Below, piece by piece: positions 34,829 through 42,924 of a stretch of DNA of 59,712 nucleotides. The notes beneath the pieces are model-generated. The model ran no database searches. It had not been told where the DNA came from and worked only from the letters and a program-made list of their open reading frames with translations. This DNA is from an uncultured Verrucomicrobiota bacterium (lineage in GTDB: Bacteria > Verrucomicrobiota > Verrucomicrobiia > Limisphaerales > UBA8199). The translations under genes and the position numbers were made by a program. The stretch is taken from positions 1-59,712 of the forward strand of contig CAIQQM010000312.1 in the NCBI GenBank assembly GCA_903873945.1, given 5' to 3'. Numbering within the stretch: position 1 is the first letter of the stretch; each line of letters opens with the position of its first letter.

Positions 34829-34910
34829 ACCTTCTTGGCGTCTTTTTTCGAAAGCGGTTGCGTTGAGTGAGGCTGCCGTGAGGCAAAGCGAATTCGGTTG
34901 GGTGCGCGGG

Positions 34911-34939
34911 TTGACTCGTTGATCGAATGGTTTTATGTT
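34911..34939 (+). promoter_or_regulatory. Predicted sigma-70-type promoter of the small lipoprotein gene
   Basis: TTGACT (34911-34916) and TATGTT (34934-34939) are spaced by 17 bases, 48 bases upstream of ATG 34987. AGAAAGGACA before the start codon supplies the ribosome-binding site. Confidence 0.55.
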
Positions 34940-34986
34940 GGGCGCGATCTGGACGGTGAACCGATGGAACCAAGAAAGGACAATGT

Positions 34987-35343
34987 ATGAACAGAATATC
35001 GTGGGCACTCGTTGCAATTATAGCCGCAATGTTGGCTTTTGCTGGTTGTGCGCAGAAGAACGCCGTGAACACTGCGCCGCTGGAGAATAGTTTCAAATCA
35101 GCCGAGCCGGCAACTTCGTCCGTTGTGGATAAGACTGTCGCAGCGATTAAGAGCTCTGATTACGCGGGTGCAATGGCGCAATTGCAGAACTTGGCCGGCA
35201 ATGCCAAGCTGACCCCCGAACAGCAGCAGGCGGTCAGGGACGTGATAGCCCAGGTTCAGAAGGCGATCAGCGACGCTGCCAGCAAGGTCGCGAGTGGAGC
35301 CGGGAAGTCGGTTGATGACCTGAAGAAGTCTTTACCGAAGTAA
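34987..35343 (+). CDS. Small lipoprotein with helical C-terminus
   Basis: The 118-residue protein begins with a lipoprotein signal, MNRISWALVAIIAAMLAFAG, followed by Cys21. The mature part is predicted to be almost entirely helical: VVDKTVAAIKSSDYAGAMAQ, LTPEQQQAVRDVIAQVQKAI and a Ser/Lys-rich tail. It resembles no family that I can name; the pattern is that of small periplasmic helical lipoproteins. It has its own predicted promoter and stands alone between dnaG and the minus-strand cytochrome gene. Confidence 0.8.
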   Translation: MNRISWALVAIIAAMLAFAGCAQKNAVNTAPLENSFKSAEPATSSVVDKTVAAIKSSDYAGAMAQLQNLAGNAKLTPEQQQAVRDVIAQVQKAISDAASKVASGAGKSVDDLKKSLPK

Positions 35344-35374
35344 AACGGTCGTCTGAATCTCCCTTAGTACTGTT

Positions 35375-35812
35375 TTATTTCGCGCCTTGATCAATCCAGG
35401 CGCGAAGTAGGGCAACTTGGTCTCTTGTTAACTGCGGAATTTTGGCCTTGTTGTTTGGTGGTGGCATGAAATCTTCCGGGTCGCCGAGGCGGCCAACCTT
35501 GTGAACAAGAGAGCTCTCCGCGCTGTTGCCCGGTTCGATTGCCTTGCCGCTCTTGCCTCCTTTAAGCGCTCCTTCGAGATTGTCGAGACGCAGTCTTTTC
35601 TTCGGCTTTTCGGGCCCGTGGCACTTGACGCAATATTGGTCGAAAATCGACTTGATGTCCGATGCGTAGGTTACGTCCTTCCGGTCGGCAGCCGGAGGCA
35701 GCTTGTTGATGTCTTTGGGCAGGTTGTGTTTCTCCGTTTCCGCGCCGCGCACAGCGAAGACAGAGACTGTGAAGATTGCTCCGAGGCAAAACAGGAGTGA
35801 TTTCGTTCGCAT
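35375..35812 (-). CDS. Secreted planctomycete-type cytochrome c domain protein
   Basis: ATG 35812 (MRTKSLLFCLGAIFTVSVFA) opens a signal peptide, giving 145 residues; upstream codons are rich in Arg and Thr and unlikely to be translated. The single haem-binding motif is CVKCH, preceded by YASDIKSIFDQY and followed by GPEKPKKRLRLDNLEGALKG. The axial Met is likely in EDFMPPPNNKAKIP. This is the PSCyt1-type domain found at the N-terminus of large planctomycete and verrucomicrobial proteins, here as a stand-alone periplasmic protein. Haem attachment would depend on the ResB-CcsA pair at 41.8-45 kb. A perfect 9-bp hairpin (35379-35387 with 35398-35406) spans the last codons. YceI lies upstream in the same direction. 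Confidence 0.85.
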   Translation of the reverse strand: MRTKSLLFCLGAIFTVSVFAVRGAETEKHNLPKDINKLPPAADRKDVTYASDIKSIFDQYCVKCHGPEKPKKRLRLDNLEGALKGGKSGKAIEPGNSAESSLVHKVGRLGDPEDFMPPPNNKAKIPQLTRDQVALLRAWIDQGAK

Positions 35813-35924
35813 TGGTGTTGTTGTCGTTATTGTTGGGAAAAATCGGCGATTTTTGCTTCCGGTTGCTCGAAAAACGAGGCGGTCCCGGAGGGCGCACACC
35901 CGCATGTAAAAAACAACCGGAGGT

Positions 35925-36515
35925 CTATTTTGACGCGGCCTTCACCGCTTCGGCGTTGATTTCGATCTCAACCTCGTCTCCCACCACCACGCCGCCCGCT
36001 TCGAGCATTTGGTTATAGGTCAGACCGTAGTCGCGGCGGTTGAGTTTCGCTTTACCTTCGATCCCGATGCGGGTGCTTCCCCGGGGATCTTTGATGGGGC
36101 CGTTTAACTCGACGGAAAGAGCCAATTCCTTGGTCACTCCGTGCATTGTGTAGTCACCGATCAATATTGTTTGGTCTCCCTTTTTCTCGACCCGTTTGGT
36201 TTGGAAGGTGATGGTGGGGAATTTCTGGACATCGAAAAAGTTGGCGCTGCGCAGGTGGTCGTCGCGCTGGGCGATGCCGGTGTCAACGCTCCTCGTTTGG
36301 ATCGTGCCGGTCGCTTCCTTGATGGTTTTGTCCTCCAAAACTACCGTGCCCGAAAACTCGTTGAATTTTCCTTTCACCTTGTTAATCAACATATGCCTGA
36401 TCGAGAAACCAACGCTGGTGTGCATGGGGTCGATGTTGTAAGTGTCGGCCGCGCGGGCGCTCGCAATCAGCCAGGTGAGGACAAGGGCGGCAATCAGAAC
36501 AGATTTAGTTGTCAT
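35925..36515 (-). CDS. YceI family periplasmic protein
   Basis: The 196-residue protein has a signal peptide ending near ASARA-A and one YceI domain, a lipocalin-like barrel that binds isoprenoid lipids. Characteristic segments are YNIDPMHTSVGFSIRHMLIN, VKGKFNEFSGTVVLEDK, DDHLRSANFFDVQKFPTITF and DYTMHGVTKELALSVELNG. Length and order are standard for the family. A TATAAT with extended -10 (TGC before it) lies upstream at 36561-36566 on the minus strand. Neighbours in the same direction are the MbfA-like gene before it and the cytochrome c domain gene after it. Confidence 0.92.
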   Translation of the reverse strand: MTTKSVLIAALVLTWLIASARAADTYNIDPMHTSVGFSIRHMLINKVKGKFNEFSGTVVLEDKTIKEATGTIQTRSVDTGIAQRDDHLRSANFFDVQKFPTITFQTKRVEKKGDQTILIGDYTMHGVTKELALSVELNGPIKDPRGSTRIGIEGKAKLNRRDYGLTYNQMLEAGGVVVGDEVEIEINAEAVKAASK

Positions 36516-36560
36516 GATATATAGTGGTTGCGTTTTGGATTTGGTTGGATTTCACAGGCA

Positions 36561-36566
36561 ATTATA
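36561..36566 (-). promoter_or_regulatory. Predicted extended -10 promoter element of the YceI gene
   Basis: On the minus strand the sequence reads GTGCTATAAT, a consensus -10 hexamer preceded by the TGN extension; no good -35 is seen at the usual distance. It lies about 46 bases upstream of the YceI start, which fits a short leader. Confidence 0.5.
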
Positions 36567-36657
36567 GCACGACTTGCTGGGTTCATCCAGAAAGAGCAAA
36601 GAATTCTATGGCGACTTATGCTAAACCGGGGCGCCAGAGTGGGATTTGTGACATCCA

Positions 36658-37602
36658 TCAGGAACAGCCAATCAATATCCCGACCGCAAACACCAGCAAC
36701 CCGCCGAGCACGACTTGCACGATGGCTGAGGAGAGCGGCGTGTCCATGAACTTGCGCCGGATCCAGGATATCACACCCAGTTCCACTATCACTACGGCGA
36801 CAGCAATCCAGGTCGCCGTTCGTACGTCCCGAATCAAATAGGGCAGGCTGTGGCCCAGTCCGCCAATGGCCGTCATTAACCCGCAGACCGTGCCGCGGGC
36901 CCACGGATGTCCCCGGCCCGTGAGACTGCCATCATCCGACAGCGCTTCGGCGAACCCCATGCTGATGCCCGCGCCGATGCTGGCTGCTAGGCCCACGCGA
37001 AATGCGTCCGTGCTGCTATGTGTGGCAAACGCGGCTGCGAATAGCGGCGCCAGCGTGGAAACGGAACCGTCCATCAAGCCTGCCAGCCCGGGCTGGATGA
37101 CCTGCAGGACGAAGAGCCGTTTTTGCCGCGCCGACTCTCCCTCGCTCAGTTCTGTCCGTGCCATTTGCACCGCAGTGTGTGCATGATGGCGCTCCTCCTC
37201 GGCAAGGTCCCCCAGGAGTTGGCGAATGCTGGCGTCAGAGCTGCGTCGTGCCGCGACTTCGTAGAATCGCAGGGTCTCGATTTCCATCAATTCAGCGGCC
37301 TTCTGGACGGCTTTCAGACCGAGGGGGCGGCTGAGCCATACCGGGCGGCGTCGTACAAATCCTTTGACATCCTGGCGGCGGATAAGCGGCACGTGCTCGC
37401 CAAAGCGGCTGCGGTAGAGATCCAGCAACCGGTGACGATGCAAGTCTTCATCCTGCCGCATCAAAGCAAACTTCGCTGACTGCTCGGGGTGGTTTTCCTT
37501 CAGGCCGTCGGCAAAGTCATCATAGATTCGGGCGTCCTCTTCCTCCTGGGTGATGGCCAGCGCAAGTATCTCTCTCTCGCTGAGGCTGTCAAATGAGCGC
37601 AT
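36658..37602 (-). CDS. Rubrerythrin-VIT1 fusion, MbfA-like iron exporter
   Basis: ATG 37602 gives 314 residues; an upstream TTG at 37644 is less likely. Residues about 5-150 form a ferritin-like di-iron domain with Glu/His ligands in ITQEEEDARIYDDF, MRQDEDLHRHRLLDLY, ELMEIETLRFYEVAA and LAEEERHHAHTA. Residues about 165-314 are a VIT1/CCC1 membrane domain: VIQPGLAGLMDGSVSTLAPL, SIGAGISMGFAEALSDDG and more helices to the end. In Bradyrhizobium and Agrobacterium MbfA of this build exports iron and protects against peroxide. A similar role here is an inference from domain order. A 14-bp palindrome lies in the divergent promoter region. Confidence 0.88.
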   Translation of the reverse strand: MRSFDSLSEREILALAITQEEEDARIYDDFADGLKENHPEQSAKFALMRQDEDLHRHRLLDLYRSRFGEHVPLIRRQDVKGFVRRRPVWLSRPLGLKAVQKAAELMEIETLRFYEVAARRSSDASIRQLLGDLAEEERHHAHTAVQMARTELSEGESARQKRLFVLQVIQPGLAGLMDGSVSTLAPLFAAAFATHSSTDAFRVGLAASIGAGISMGFAEALSDDGSLTGRGHPWARGTVCGLMTAIGGLGHSLPYLIRDVRTATWIAVAVVIVELGVISWIRRKFMDTPLSSAIVQVVLGGLLVFAVGILIGCS

Positions 37603-37668
37603 AAATGTGTTAAGAGCTGGTGCAGTTTGTATTGGCGACTCCAACCGGTCATCCGATTCACGTGATGC

Positions 37669-37682
37669 CGTTAAGCTTAACG
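37669..37682. promoter_or_regulatory. Perfect 14-bp palindrome, candidate operator
   Basis: CGTTAAGCTTAACG is a perfect palindrome, 67 bases upstream of the MbfA-like start and about 185 bases upstream of the divergent YncE-like gene. Position and symmetry fit a dimeric repressor site. Whether the regulator senses iron is not shown; the site does not match the classical Fur box. Confidence 0.4.
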
Positions 37683-37866
37683 TGGGGCTCGGGCGCCCTC
37701 AAGAGGTGTTTCTAACGTTGCGTGTTGTTCCGGTTCCGCCTCTGGATTGCCCGTCAGGCAAAACTTCAGGCGAAGAATCGGGTGAAACTTTTCCCGTGCG
37801 AAATCCGGTGTTTTTATGGTTGCAACAGCGTCTGCCGGTCTACTCTAATGACACTTCAATATTTTT

Positions 37867-38997
37867 ATGAAACATCTTAATTCCCTCTCTCGCTTTCTGT
37901 TTGCGGCTGGCATCGGTTTATTCACTGCCAGTGCTTCGGCTCAGGGCCCGGCCAAGGCGATTCCGTACAAAATTGTCAACACGGTTCAGACCATGGGCAC
38001 GGGCGGAATTGACTATGTGTATGCGGACAACGACAACCGTCAGCTTTACATTCCCCGCGGCAATCAGGTTTTGGTTTTTGATCTCGACACGCTCAAGTCA
38101 GTTGGCTCCATCACCAATGTCCGGGCACATGGCGTGGCGGTTGATCCCAAGTCGCAGCACGGCTTTTGCAGCAGCAGCCCGGTCGTGATGTGGGATGCGA
38201 AGTCGCTGGCGACGATCAAGACCATTGACGTGCAGGGCCGGCCCGACGGCATCCTGTTTGAGCCTCTGAACAAGCAGGTTTATGTATTTAGCCATAGCGC
38301 TCCCAACGTGACGGTGATCGACTCGAAGGACGGCACAGTCGTCGGGACGATTGACCTTGGCGGCGCTCCGGAGCAGGCGCAGAGCGATGGCCAGGGGCAT
38401 CTGTATGTTGACCTCGAGGATCAAGACAAGATTGCAGTTGTGGATGTGAACACGCGCAAGGTAACGGCCACTTACGACCTCGGCGGCAAAGGCGGTGGGC
38501 CGGCCGGTCTCGGGCTCGACGTCCAAAACCGCATTCTTTTTGCCCTGTGTCGCGAACCGGCCGCTTGTGTCGTATTAAATGCCGCCGACGGTAAGATTCT
38601 TGCCGCGTTGCCTATTGGCCACGGCACGGACGGTGGCGGATTTAATCCGGCTACGATGGAAGCCTTTAGTTCGCAAGGCGATGGGACGTTGACCATCATC
38701 AAGGAAACCAGCCCGACCGAATTTGCCGTCGAACAGACCGTAACCACCATGGAGCGCGCAAAAACCTGTACGCTTGACACTAAAAACAATCGGATCGTTT
38801 TGATTGCAACGGAACGGCCTGCAAATGTTCCAGCAGCTACTAACGCTGCCAGCACCAATGCAACATCGGAACGGCTGACAAATGTAATTACTCCTCAACT
38901 GGCGGCAGGCACGAACCAGCCCAATGGCAATCGTCGTGATCGGCGCGGCAGCTTCAGCGGGCCGGCCATGCTGGATATTCTCGTTGTGGGAAAGTGA
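37867..38997 (+). CDS. YncE-like secreted beta-propeller protein
   Basis: The 376-residue protein has a signal peptide (RFLFAAGIGLFTASASA). The body is a seven-bladed YVTN/YncE-type propeller, seen as repeated units such as GTGGIDYVYADNDNRQLYIP, RGNQVLVFDLDTLKSVGSI, HSAPNVTVIDSKDGTVVGTI and DQDKIAVVDVNTRKVTATYD. Such proteins serve as periplasmic or surface binding modules without a defined enzymatic activity. The tail RRDRRGSFSGPAMLDILVVG is basic. It is divergent from the MbfA-like gene and followed by two probable outer-membrane protein genes, the first 31 bases after its stop. Confidence 0.85.
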   Translation: MKHLNSLSRFLFAAGIGLFTASASAQGPAKAIPYKIVNTVQTMGTGGIDYVYADNDNRQLYIPRGNQVLVFDLDTLKSVGSITNVRAHGVAVDPKSQHGFCSSSPVVMWDAKSLATIKTIDVQGRPDGILFEPLNKQVYVFSHSAPNVTVIDSKDGTVVGTIDLGGAPEQAQSDGQGHLYVDLEDQDKIAVVDVNTRKVTATYDLGGKGGGPAGLGLDVQNRILFALCREPAACVVLNAADGKILAALPIGHGTDGGGFNPATMEAFSSQGDGTLTIIKETSPTEFAVEQTVTTMERAKTCTLDTKNNRIVLIATERPANVPAATNAASTNATSERLTNVITPQLAAGTNQPNGNRRDRRGSFSGPAMLDILVVGK

Positions 38998-39028
38998 AGG
39001 GGAGAACGAACCGCAACGGGAATTGAAA

Positions 39029-39778
39029 ATGTCAGGGCGAATAGACGTCGCCAGGATCATCACACTGGCTGCCGGCTTGATCATACTTCTGGCAACGTGC
39101 ACGTTTGCCGGCCCGCCGTTTTTGACTGATGATCCGGAGCCGGTGGATTATCGGCATTGGGAAAACTATTTTTTCGCCACTGGCGACCACGAGGGGGGCG
39201 ATTACACCATCAACGGCCCGGCGGTGGAACTGAACTATGGCCCGCTGCCGGACACTCAACTGTCTTTGACGGTTCCAATGACCTCGGTTGGCGGCAACAC
39301 ACCGGCCGCCTCGGGTTTGGGCGATGTGCAGTTGGGCGTCAAATATCGGTTTCTGCACGAAACGAACGGCTGGCCCCAAATGGCGTTCTATCCGGCGGTC
39401 ACACTGCCTGTGGGCGACGCATCTCGCGGTCTGGGCAACGGGCGGACATGGTTTCAATTGCCTTTGTGGCTGCAAAAGAGTTGGGGGCCATGGACAACAT
39501 GCGGCGGCGGGGATGTGACGCTGAATTCTGCGCCCGGTCATCGCGATTATCCTTTTGGCGGCGGGCTGTTACAGCGCGATTTTGGCGAACATCTTATGCT
39601 GGGCGGTGAATTGTTTATGCAAGGCCGGGACATGGATGATGACAGGGGATTTATCGCGGCTAATTTCGGAGGTTCATTCAAGTTCACGGATCATTTCAGT
39701 GTGCTGGCGAGTGCGGGACACAGTATCGCCGGGGAAGCGCACATACTCTGGTATTTCGCATTTGGCTGGGCCTGGTGA
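39029..39778 (+). CDS. Probable outer-membrane beta-barrel protein
   Basis: ATG 39029 (MSGRIDVARIITLAAGLIIL) opens a 249-residue protein with a signal peptide ending near CTFA-G. The mature start PPFLTDDPEPVDYRHWENYF is a conserved opening in a family usually annotated as transporter or hypothetical outer-membrane protein. The rest is made of alternating amphipathic strands (TQLSLTVPMTSV, LGDVQLGVKYRFL, MLGGELFMQGRD) and ends with an aromatic residue in AFGWAW, as barrels do. Substrate unknown. It starts 31 bases after the YncE-like gene and its stop overlaps an in-frame GTG of the next gene, so the three are likely co-transcribed. Confidence 0.75.
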   Translation: MSGRIDVARIITLAAGLIILLATCTFAGPPFLTDDPEPVDYRHWENYFFATGDHEGGDYTINGPAVELNYGPLPDTQLSLTVPMTSVGGNTPAASGLGDVQLGVKYRFLHETNGWPQMAFYPAVTLPVGDASRGLGNGRTWFQLPLWLQKSWGPWTTCGGGDVTLNSAPGHRDYPFGGGLLQRDFGEHLMLGGELFMQGRDMDDDRGFIAANFGGSFKFTDHFSVLASAGHSIAGEAHILWYFAFGWAW

Positions 39779-39837
39779 ATGAAAAGTGGATTCCCAGCCG
39801 AAGGCGTCGCGAAGAATGCTGGCGTGGAGCAGTTGAG

Positions 39838-40776
39838 ATGCGCATCCTGTCTTTTTTTGCAATGAAATTTCAAACCAAAATGGTGGCGAGCATCTGGGGG
39901 ATGTTTCTTACGGGTGTTTTGTTTCACGCCACAGTGCTGGCGGATAATCAAACGGTTCTGGCAGACACCAATCCGTTGGCTGCGCCGGAGTCACACGGCG
40001 GACTTTTTAACTGGCTTGACCCTCGGAGCGCATACTATCAGGACTTTTTCCCCACGCCGCTTCTGCTGGAGCAAACGAGTTTGGAAAAAGAGGGCGAGGT
40101 CGAGTTGACTTCTTTGAACACGGAGGCCAACGATCAACGAAGCGGCATCTACACGGTCCAAGTCGAAAAAAGTTTTGGCCTGCTTACTTTGGAATTGGAA
40201 GTTCCTTACGAACGCGATTTGGACGCGGGTGAAATTTCCCAGGGCATCGGCAATATTAATTTGAGCGCGCGTTATCCGCTTTACCAGTTCGTCTCGGCTA
40301 ATGGAGTTTTTGATACCACTTTGGGTGTGGGAGTGGGAGTCGGCATCCCGGTCAATTCGGCGGTAAGCAAGAACACAGAATTAACCCACGAGATTTTCAA
40401 TGACCTGAAGCTTGGGAAATATTTTTCATGCCAGTCTGTCTTCGGCTATTCCACACTCTTTGGCGGCGGGGATGCCGGGGGGCTGCGCACTTTTGAATAT
40501 GGTTTTGATTTTGCCTGCACAATTCCGCACGGCAAACTGCCATTGCCCGGAGTGCAACACGTAATTCCCATGTTCGAACTGGTTGGTGAAACGGAATTGA
40601 ATAGGGATTCCTCCGGCCAAAATAGCCTTCTGGGATGCATGGGCCTTCGCCTTGACCTGAAACCGATTGGAGATGTGACCCCGAGTCTTGGCCTTGGCTT
40701 CGTGTTCCCAATGGATGATGCGGCACGCTCCGAAGTCCATTGGGGCATTGCCACAAGCCTGGTATTTGAATTCTAA
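39838..40776 (+). CDS. Probable outer-membrane beta-barrel protein
   Basis: ATG 39838 is chosen (GGAGCAGTTGAG upstream as ribosome-binding site), giving about 312 residues; GTG 39775 and ATG 39862 are alternatives. The N-terminus holds a hydrophobic segment (MVASIWGMFLTGVLFHATVL). The mature chain consists of amphipathic strands typical of a barrel: EGEVELTSLNTEAN, LLTLELEVPYERDL, IGNINLSARYPLYQF and WGIATSLVFEF, with C-terminal Phe as the assembly signal for BamA. No family name can be given. It probably forms a functional unit with the preceding barrel gene. A Gly/Val run (GVGVGVGIP) marks one hairpin. Confidence 0.72.
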   Translation: MRILSFFAMKFQTKMVASIWGMFLTGVLFHATVLADNQTVLADTNPLAAPESHGGLFNWLDPRSAYYQDFFPTPLLLEQTSLEKEGEVELTSLNTEANDQRSGIYTVQVEKSFGLLTLELEVPYERDLDAGEISQGIGNINLSARYPLYQFVSANGVFDTTLGVGVGVGIPVNSAVSKNTELTHEIFNDLKLGKYFSCQSVFGYSTLFGGGDAGGLRTFEYGFDFACTIPHGKLPLPGVQHVIPMFELVGETELNRDSSGQNSLLGCMGLRLDLKPIGDVTPSLGLGFVFPMDDAARSEVHWGIATSLVFEF

Positions 40777-40834
40777 GAATTTCCAGAGGTGTAATCACGC
40801 TTGGTTGGCCGTTGGACAATGCGCGCCGGTAAAT

Positions 40835-40858
40835 CTTTTGCGGCCCAGGTTGCAAAAG
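40835..40858. repeat. Inverted repeat in the gap before the lipoprotein gene
   Basis: CTTTTGC (40835-40841) and GCAAAAG (40852-40858) pair perfectly around a 10-base loop. No T-run follows, so it is at best a weak terminator of the outer-membrane protein operon. The remaining bases between 40777 and 40981 show no gene. Confidence 0.3.
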
Positions 40859-40981
40859 TCGCCTGCATTACACCCTCAGCCATCAGCAGTGCCGGGCTGC
40901 ACATCTTTTGCTCTCCCCTGGGCAACCAGTGAACAACCCGCTTGCGTTTAAGGCCCAAAACTCGTAAAAGCTCGGGTGCTC

Positions 40982-41725
40982 ATGACCACTGCCATTAAGG
41001 TGAATATTTTGCCGCTCAGTCCGGGATTCCTGGCGTTCACCAGGTGGGCGTCTTTGTTCTTGTTGGCGGGTTTGGTGGGTTGCGGCCGGAATGATGTGGA
41101 AGTGTACCGGGTTGCCAAAGAACCGGCACCGGCGCAACCAGCCGTGATGCCATCGCCAGGCCGTCCCGGTGCGCCAGAGGCTTCCATCATGCCCGGCTTG
41201 CAGTGGAATCTCCCGCCGGGCTGGCAGGAGGTTCCTCTTGGTGCGATACGGGTGGCTTCTTTTAAAGTCGCGGGCAGTGGCGGCAAGGTGGCGGATGTCA
41301 GCGTCGTCCCTCTCCCGGGTCAAGCCGGGAGCGATCTGGACAATGTCAACCGGTGGCGAGGGCAGGTGAATTCCCCGCCTGTAACGCAGCAGGAACTTTC
41401 TCAACTGGCGCAAGCTGTCGAGGTCGGCGGCCAAAGCGGGCAGCTTTATGAACAGGCGGGGGAAAATACCGCCACGGGTGAGAAGACTCGGATCCTTGCC
41501 GCGATTTTGAGACGCGAGGGGATCGCGTGGTTCTTCAAAATGACGGGAGACGACGCGCTGGTCTCGGAACAGAAGCCCGCTTTTGTCGGGTTTCTCAAAT
41601 CCCTGGTATTCGGAGCGCCAGTGATGCGGACGGAATTGCCGCCGTCTCATCCGCCGATCGACGGCATGAGCATGGCCGGGCCGGGCCGGGCTTTACAAAC
41701 GGATGGGGGACGAACCAATCGTTGA
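40982..41725 (+). CDS. Lipoprotein of unknown function upstream of resB
   Basis: From ATG 40982 the protein has 247 residues. The lipobox is LVG-C in FLLAGLVGCGRNDVEVYRVA, with an N-region of some 25 residues before the hydrophobic part. A Pro/Ala-rich linker leads to a globular domain starting LQWNLPPGWQEVPLGAIRVA and including GSDLDNVNRWRGQVNSPPV and RREGIAWFFKMTGDDALVSE. The pattern suggests a periplasmic alpha/beta domain; I cannot assign a family. It ends 50 bases before resB in the same direction, so a role in cytochrome c maturation or haem delivery is possible, from context only. Confidence 0.75.
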   Translation: MTTAIKVNILPLSPGFLAFTRWASLFLLAGLVGCGRNDVEVYRVAKEPAPAQPAVMPSPGRPGAPEASIMPGLQWNLPPGWQEVPLGAIRVASFKVAGSGGKVADVSVVPLPGQAGSDLDNVNRWRGQVNSPPVTQQELSQLAQAVEVGGQSGQLYEQAGENTATGEKTRILAAILRREGIAWFFKMTGDDALVSEQKPAFVGFLKSLVFGAPVMRTELPPSHPPIDGMSMAGPGRALQTDGGRTNR

Positions 41726-41775
41726 CCGGGAGAAGAACGTTTTCACCAGATTCGCGGAAACCGTAAAATATCCGA

Positions 41776-42924
41776 ATGTTTCTTGATCGTCTCATCAGCT
41801 TCTTCACGTCAATACGGTTGACGGTGGTGTGCTTGGCGCTGGGTTTGGTGTTGGTATTTTGGGGCACGCTGGCACAGGTGGACCTTGGGCTTTACAAGGC
41901 GCAAAACGAATTCTTTCGCAGCTTCTTTGTCTATTGGGCGCCCAAAGGGGCCCCTTGGAAGATTCCTGTTTTCCCGGCGGGCTACCTGGTCGGCGGCGTG
42001 CTGGTGATAAACCTTCTCGCTTCCCACTACAAGCGGTTTAGCTTCTCGCGCGACAAGGCCGGCATCTGGATGGTCCATTTCGGGATCATTCTCCTTTTGC
42101 TCGGCCAGTTGATGACCGATGTGCTCTCCCGCGAGACCACGCTGCACCTGCGCGAAGGCGAAGCTAAAAATTACTCCGAAAGCGAGCGTGAAACCGAATT
42201 GGCCATTGCCGATGTCACGGACCCGGACGCGGATAATGTCATCGCCATTCCGCAGCGTGTGCTGATGGGCTCAAAGGTGATCCATCGGCGCGAACTGCCG
42301 TTCACCATTCTGGTGAAGTCCTTTCTTGCCAATTCCCAGGTTGAGAACCATGAACCGGGTGCAACGTTGCCTCCGGCGGCGACGCAGGATATCGGCGCGC
42401 GCGCGACTGTCAGAGGATTGCCGCGTGTGACGGAGATGGACCGCCGCGATGTCCCCAGCGCCGTGGTTGAATTGACAACGCCGCGCGGCTCGCTCGGCAC
42501 CTGGCTGGTTTCCGAGTTTGTTGACCGTCCCCAGAGCTTTACTCTCGGCGACCGTGTGTATGAGCTCGCGCTGCGGCCCCGTCGGTATTACACTCCTTTT
42601 AGCGTCCAGCTCCTGAAATTTCGGCATGATGTCTATCCCGGCACCGATATTCCCAAAAACTTCTCCAGCCGTGTCCTGCTGCAGCGTCCGGAGACGGGTG
42701 AAAAACGTGAAGTGTTGATATATATGAACAATCCGCTCCGCTATGCCGGAGAGACTTTCTACCAGGCAAGCTTTGACCCGGATAATCAGGGCACCGTTCT
42801 TCAAGTGGTGCGTAATCCGGGCTGGCTGACGCCCTATTTGTCCTGCGTGCTGGTGGGTTTTGGCCTGATCGTCCAGTTCGTAACTCATCTGCTTGGATTT
42901 ACTTTCAACCGAAAGACCGCATGA
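41776..42924 (+). CDS. resB: Cytochrome c biogenesis protein ResB
   Basis: The 382-residue protein is the ResB (Ccs1) half of the System II cytochrome c synthase, which carries haem across the membrane and attaches it to CxxCH apocytochromes. Membrane helices are seen at residues about 12-35 (LTVVCLALGLVLVFWGTLAQ), 65-85 and 100-118 (GIWMVHFGIILLLLGQLMTD). After a large periplasmic domain (YELALRPRRYYTPFSVQLLK, VLIYMNNPLRYAGETFYQAS) a last helix lies near 355-375 (YLSCVLVGFGLIVQFVTHLL). The stop overlaps the start of ccsA (ATGA), showing translational coupling. Confidence 0.92.
   Translation: MFLDRLISFFTSIRLTVVCLALGLVLVFWGTLAQVDLGLYKAQNEFFRSFFVYWAPKGAPWKIPVFPAGYLVGGVLVINLLASHYKRFSFSRDKAGIWMVHFGIILLLLGQLMTDVLSRETTLHLREGEAKNYSESERETELAIADVTDPDADNVIAIPQRVLMGSKVIHRRELPFTILVKSFLANSQVENHEPGATLPPAATQDIGARATVRGLPRVTEMDRRDVPSAVVELTTPRGSLGTWLVSEFVDRPQSFTLGDRVYELALRPRRYYTPFSVQLLKFRHDVYPGTDIPKNFSSRVLLQRPETGEKREVLIYMNNPLRYAGETFYQASFDPDNQGTVLQVVRNPGWLTPYLSCVLVGFGLIVQFVTHLLGFTFNRKTA

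Noticed and set aside
35379-35406. Perfect 9-bp hairpin (TTCGCGCCT/AGGCGCGAA) as a terminator
   Set aside because: It overlaps the last codons and stop of the cytochrome c domain gene and lacks a T-run in either direction. I mention it only as a hairpin in that gene.
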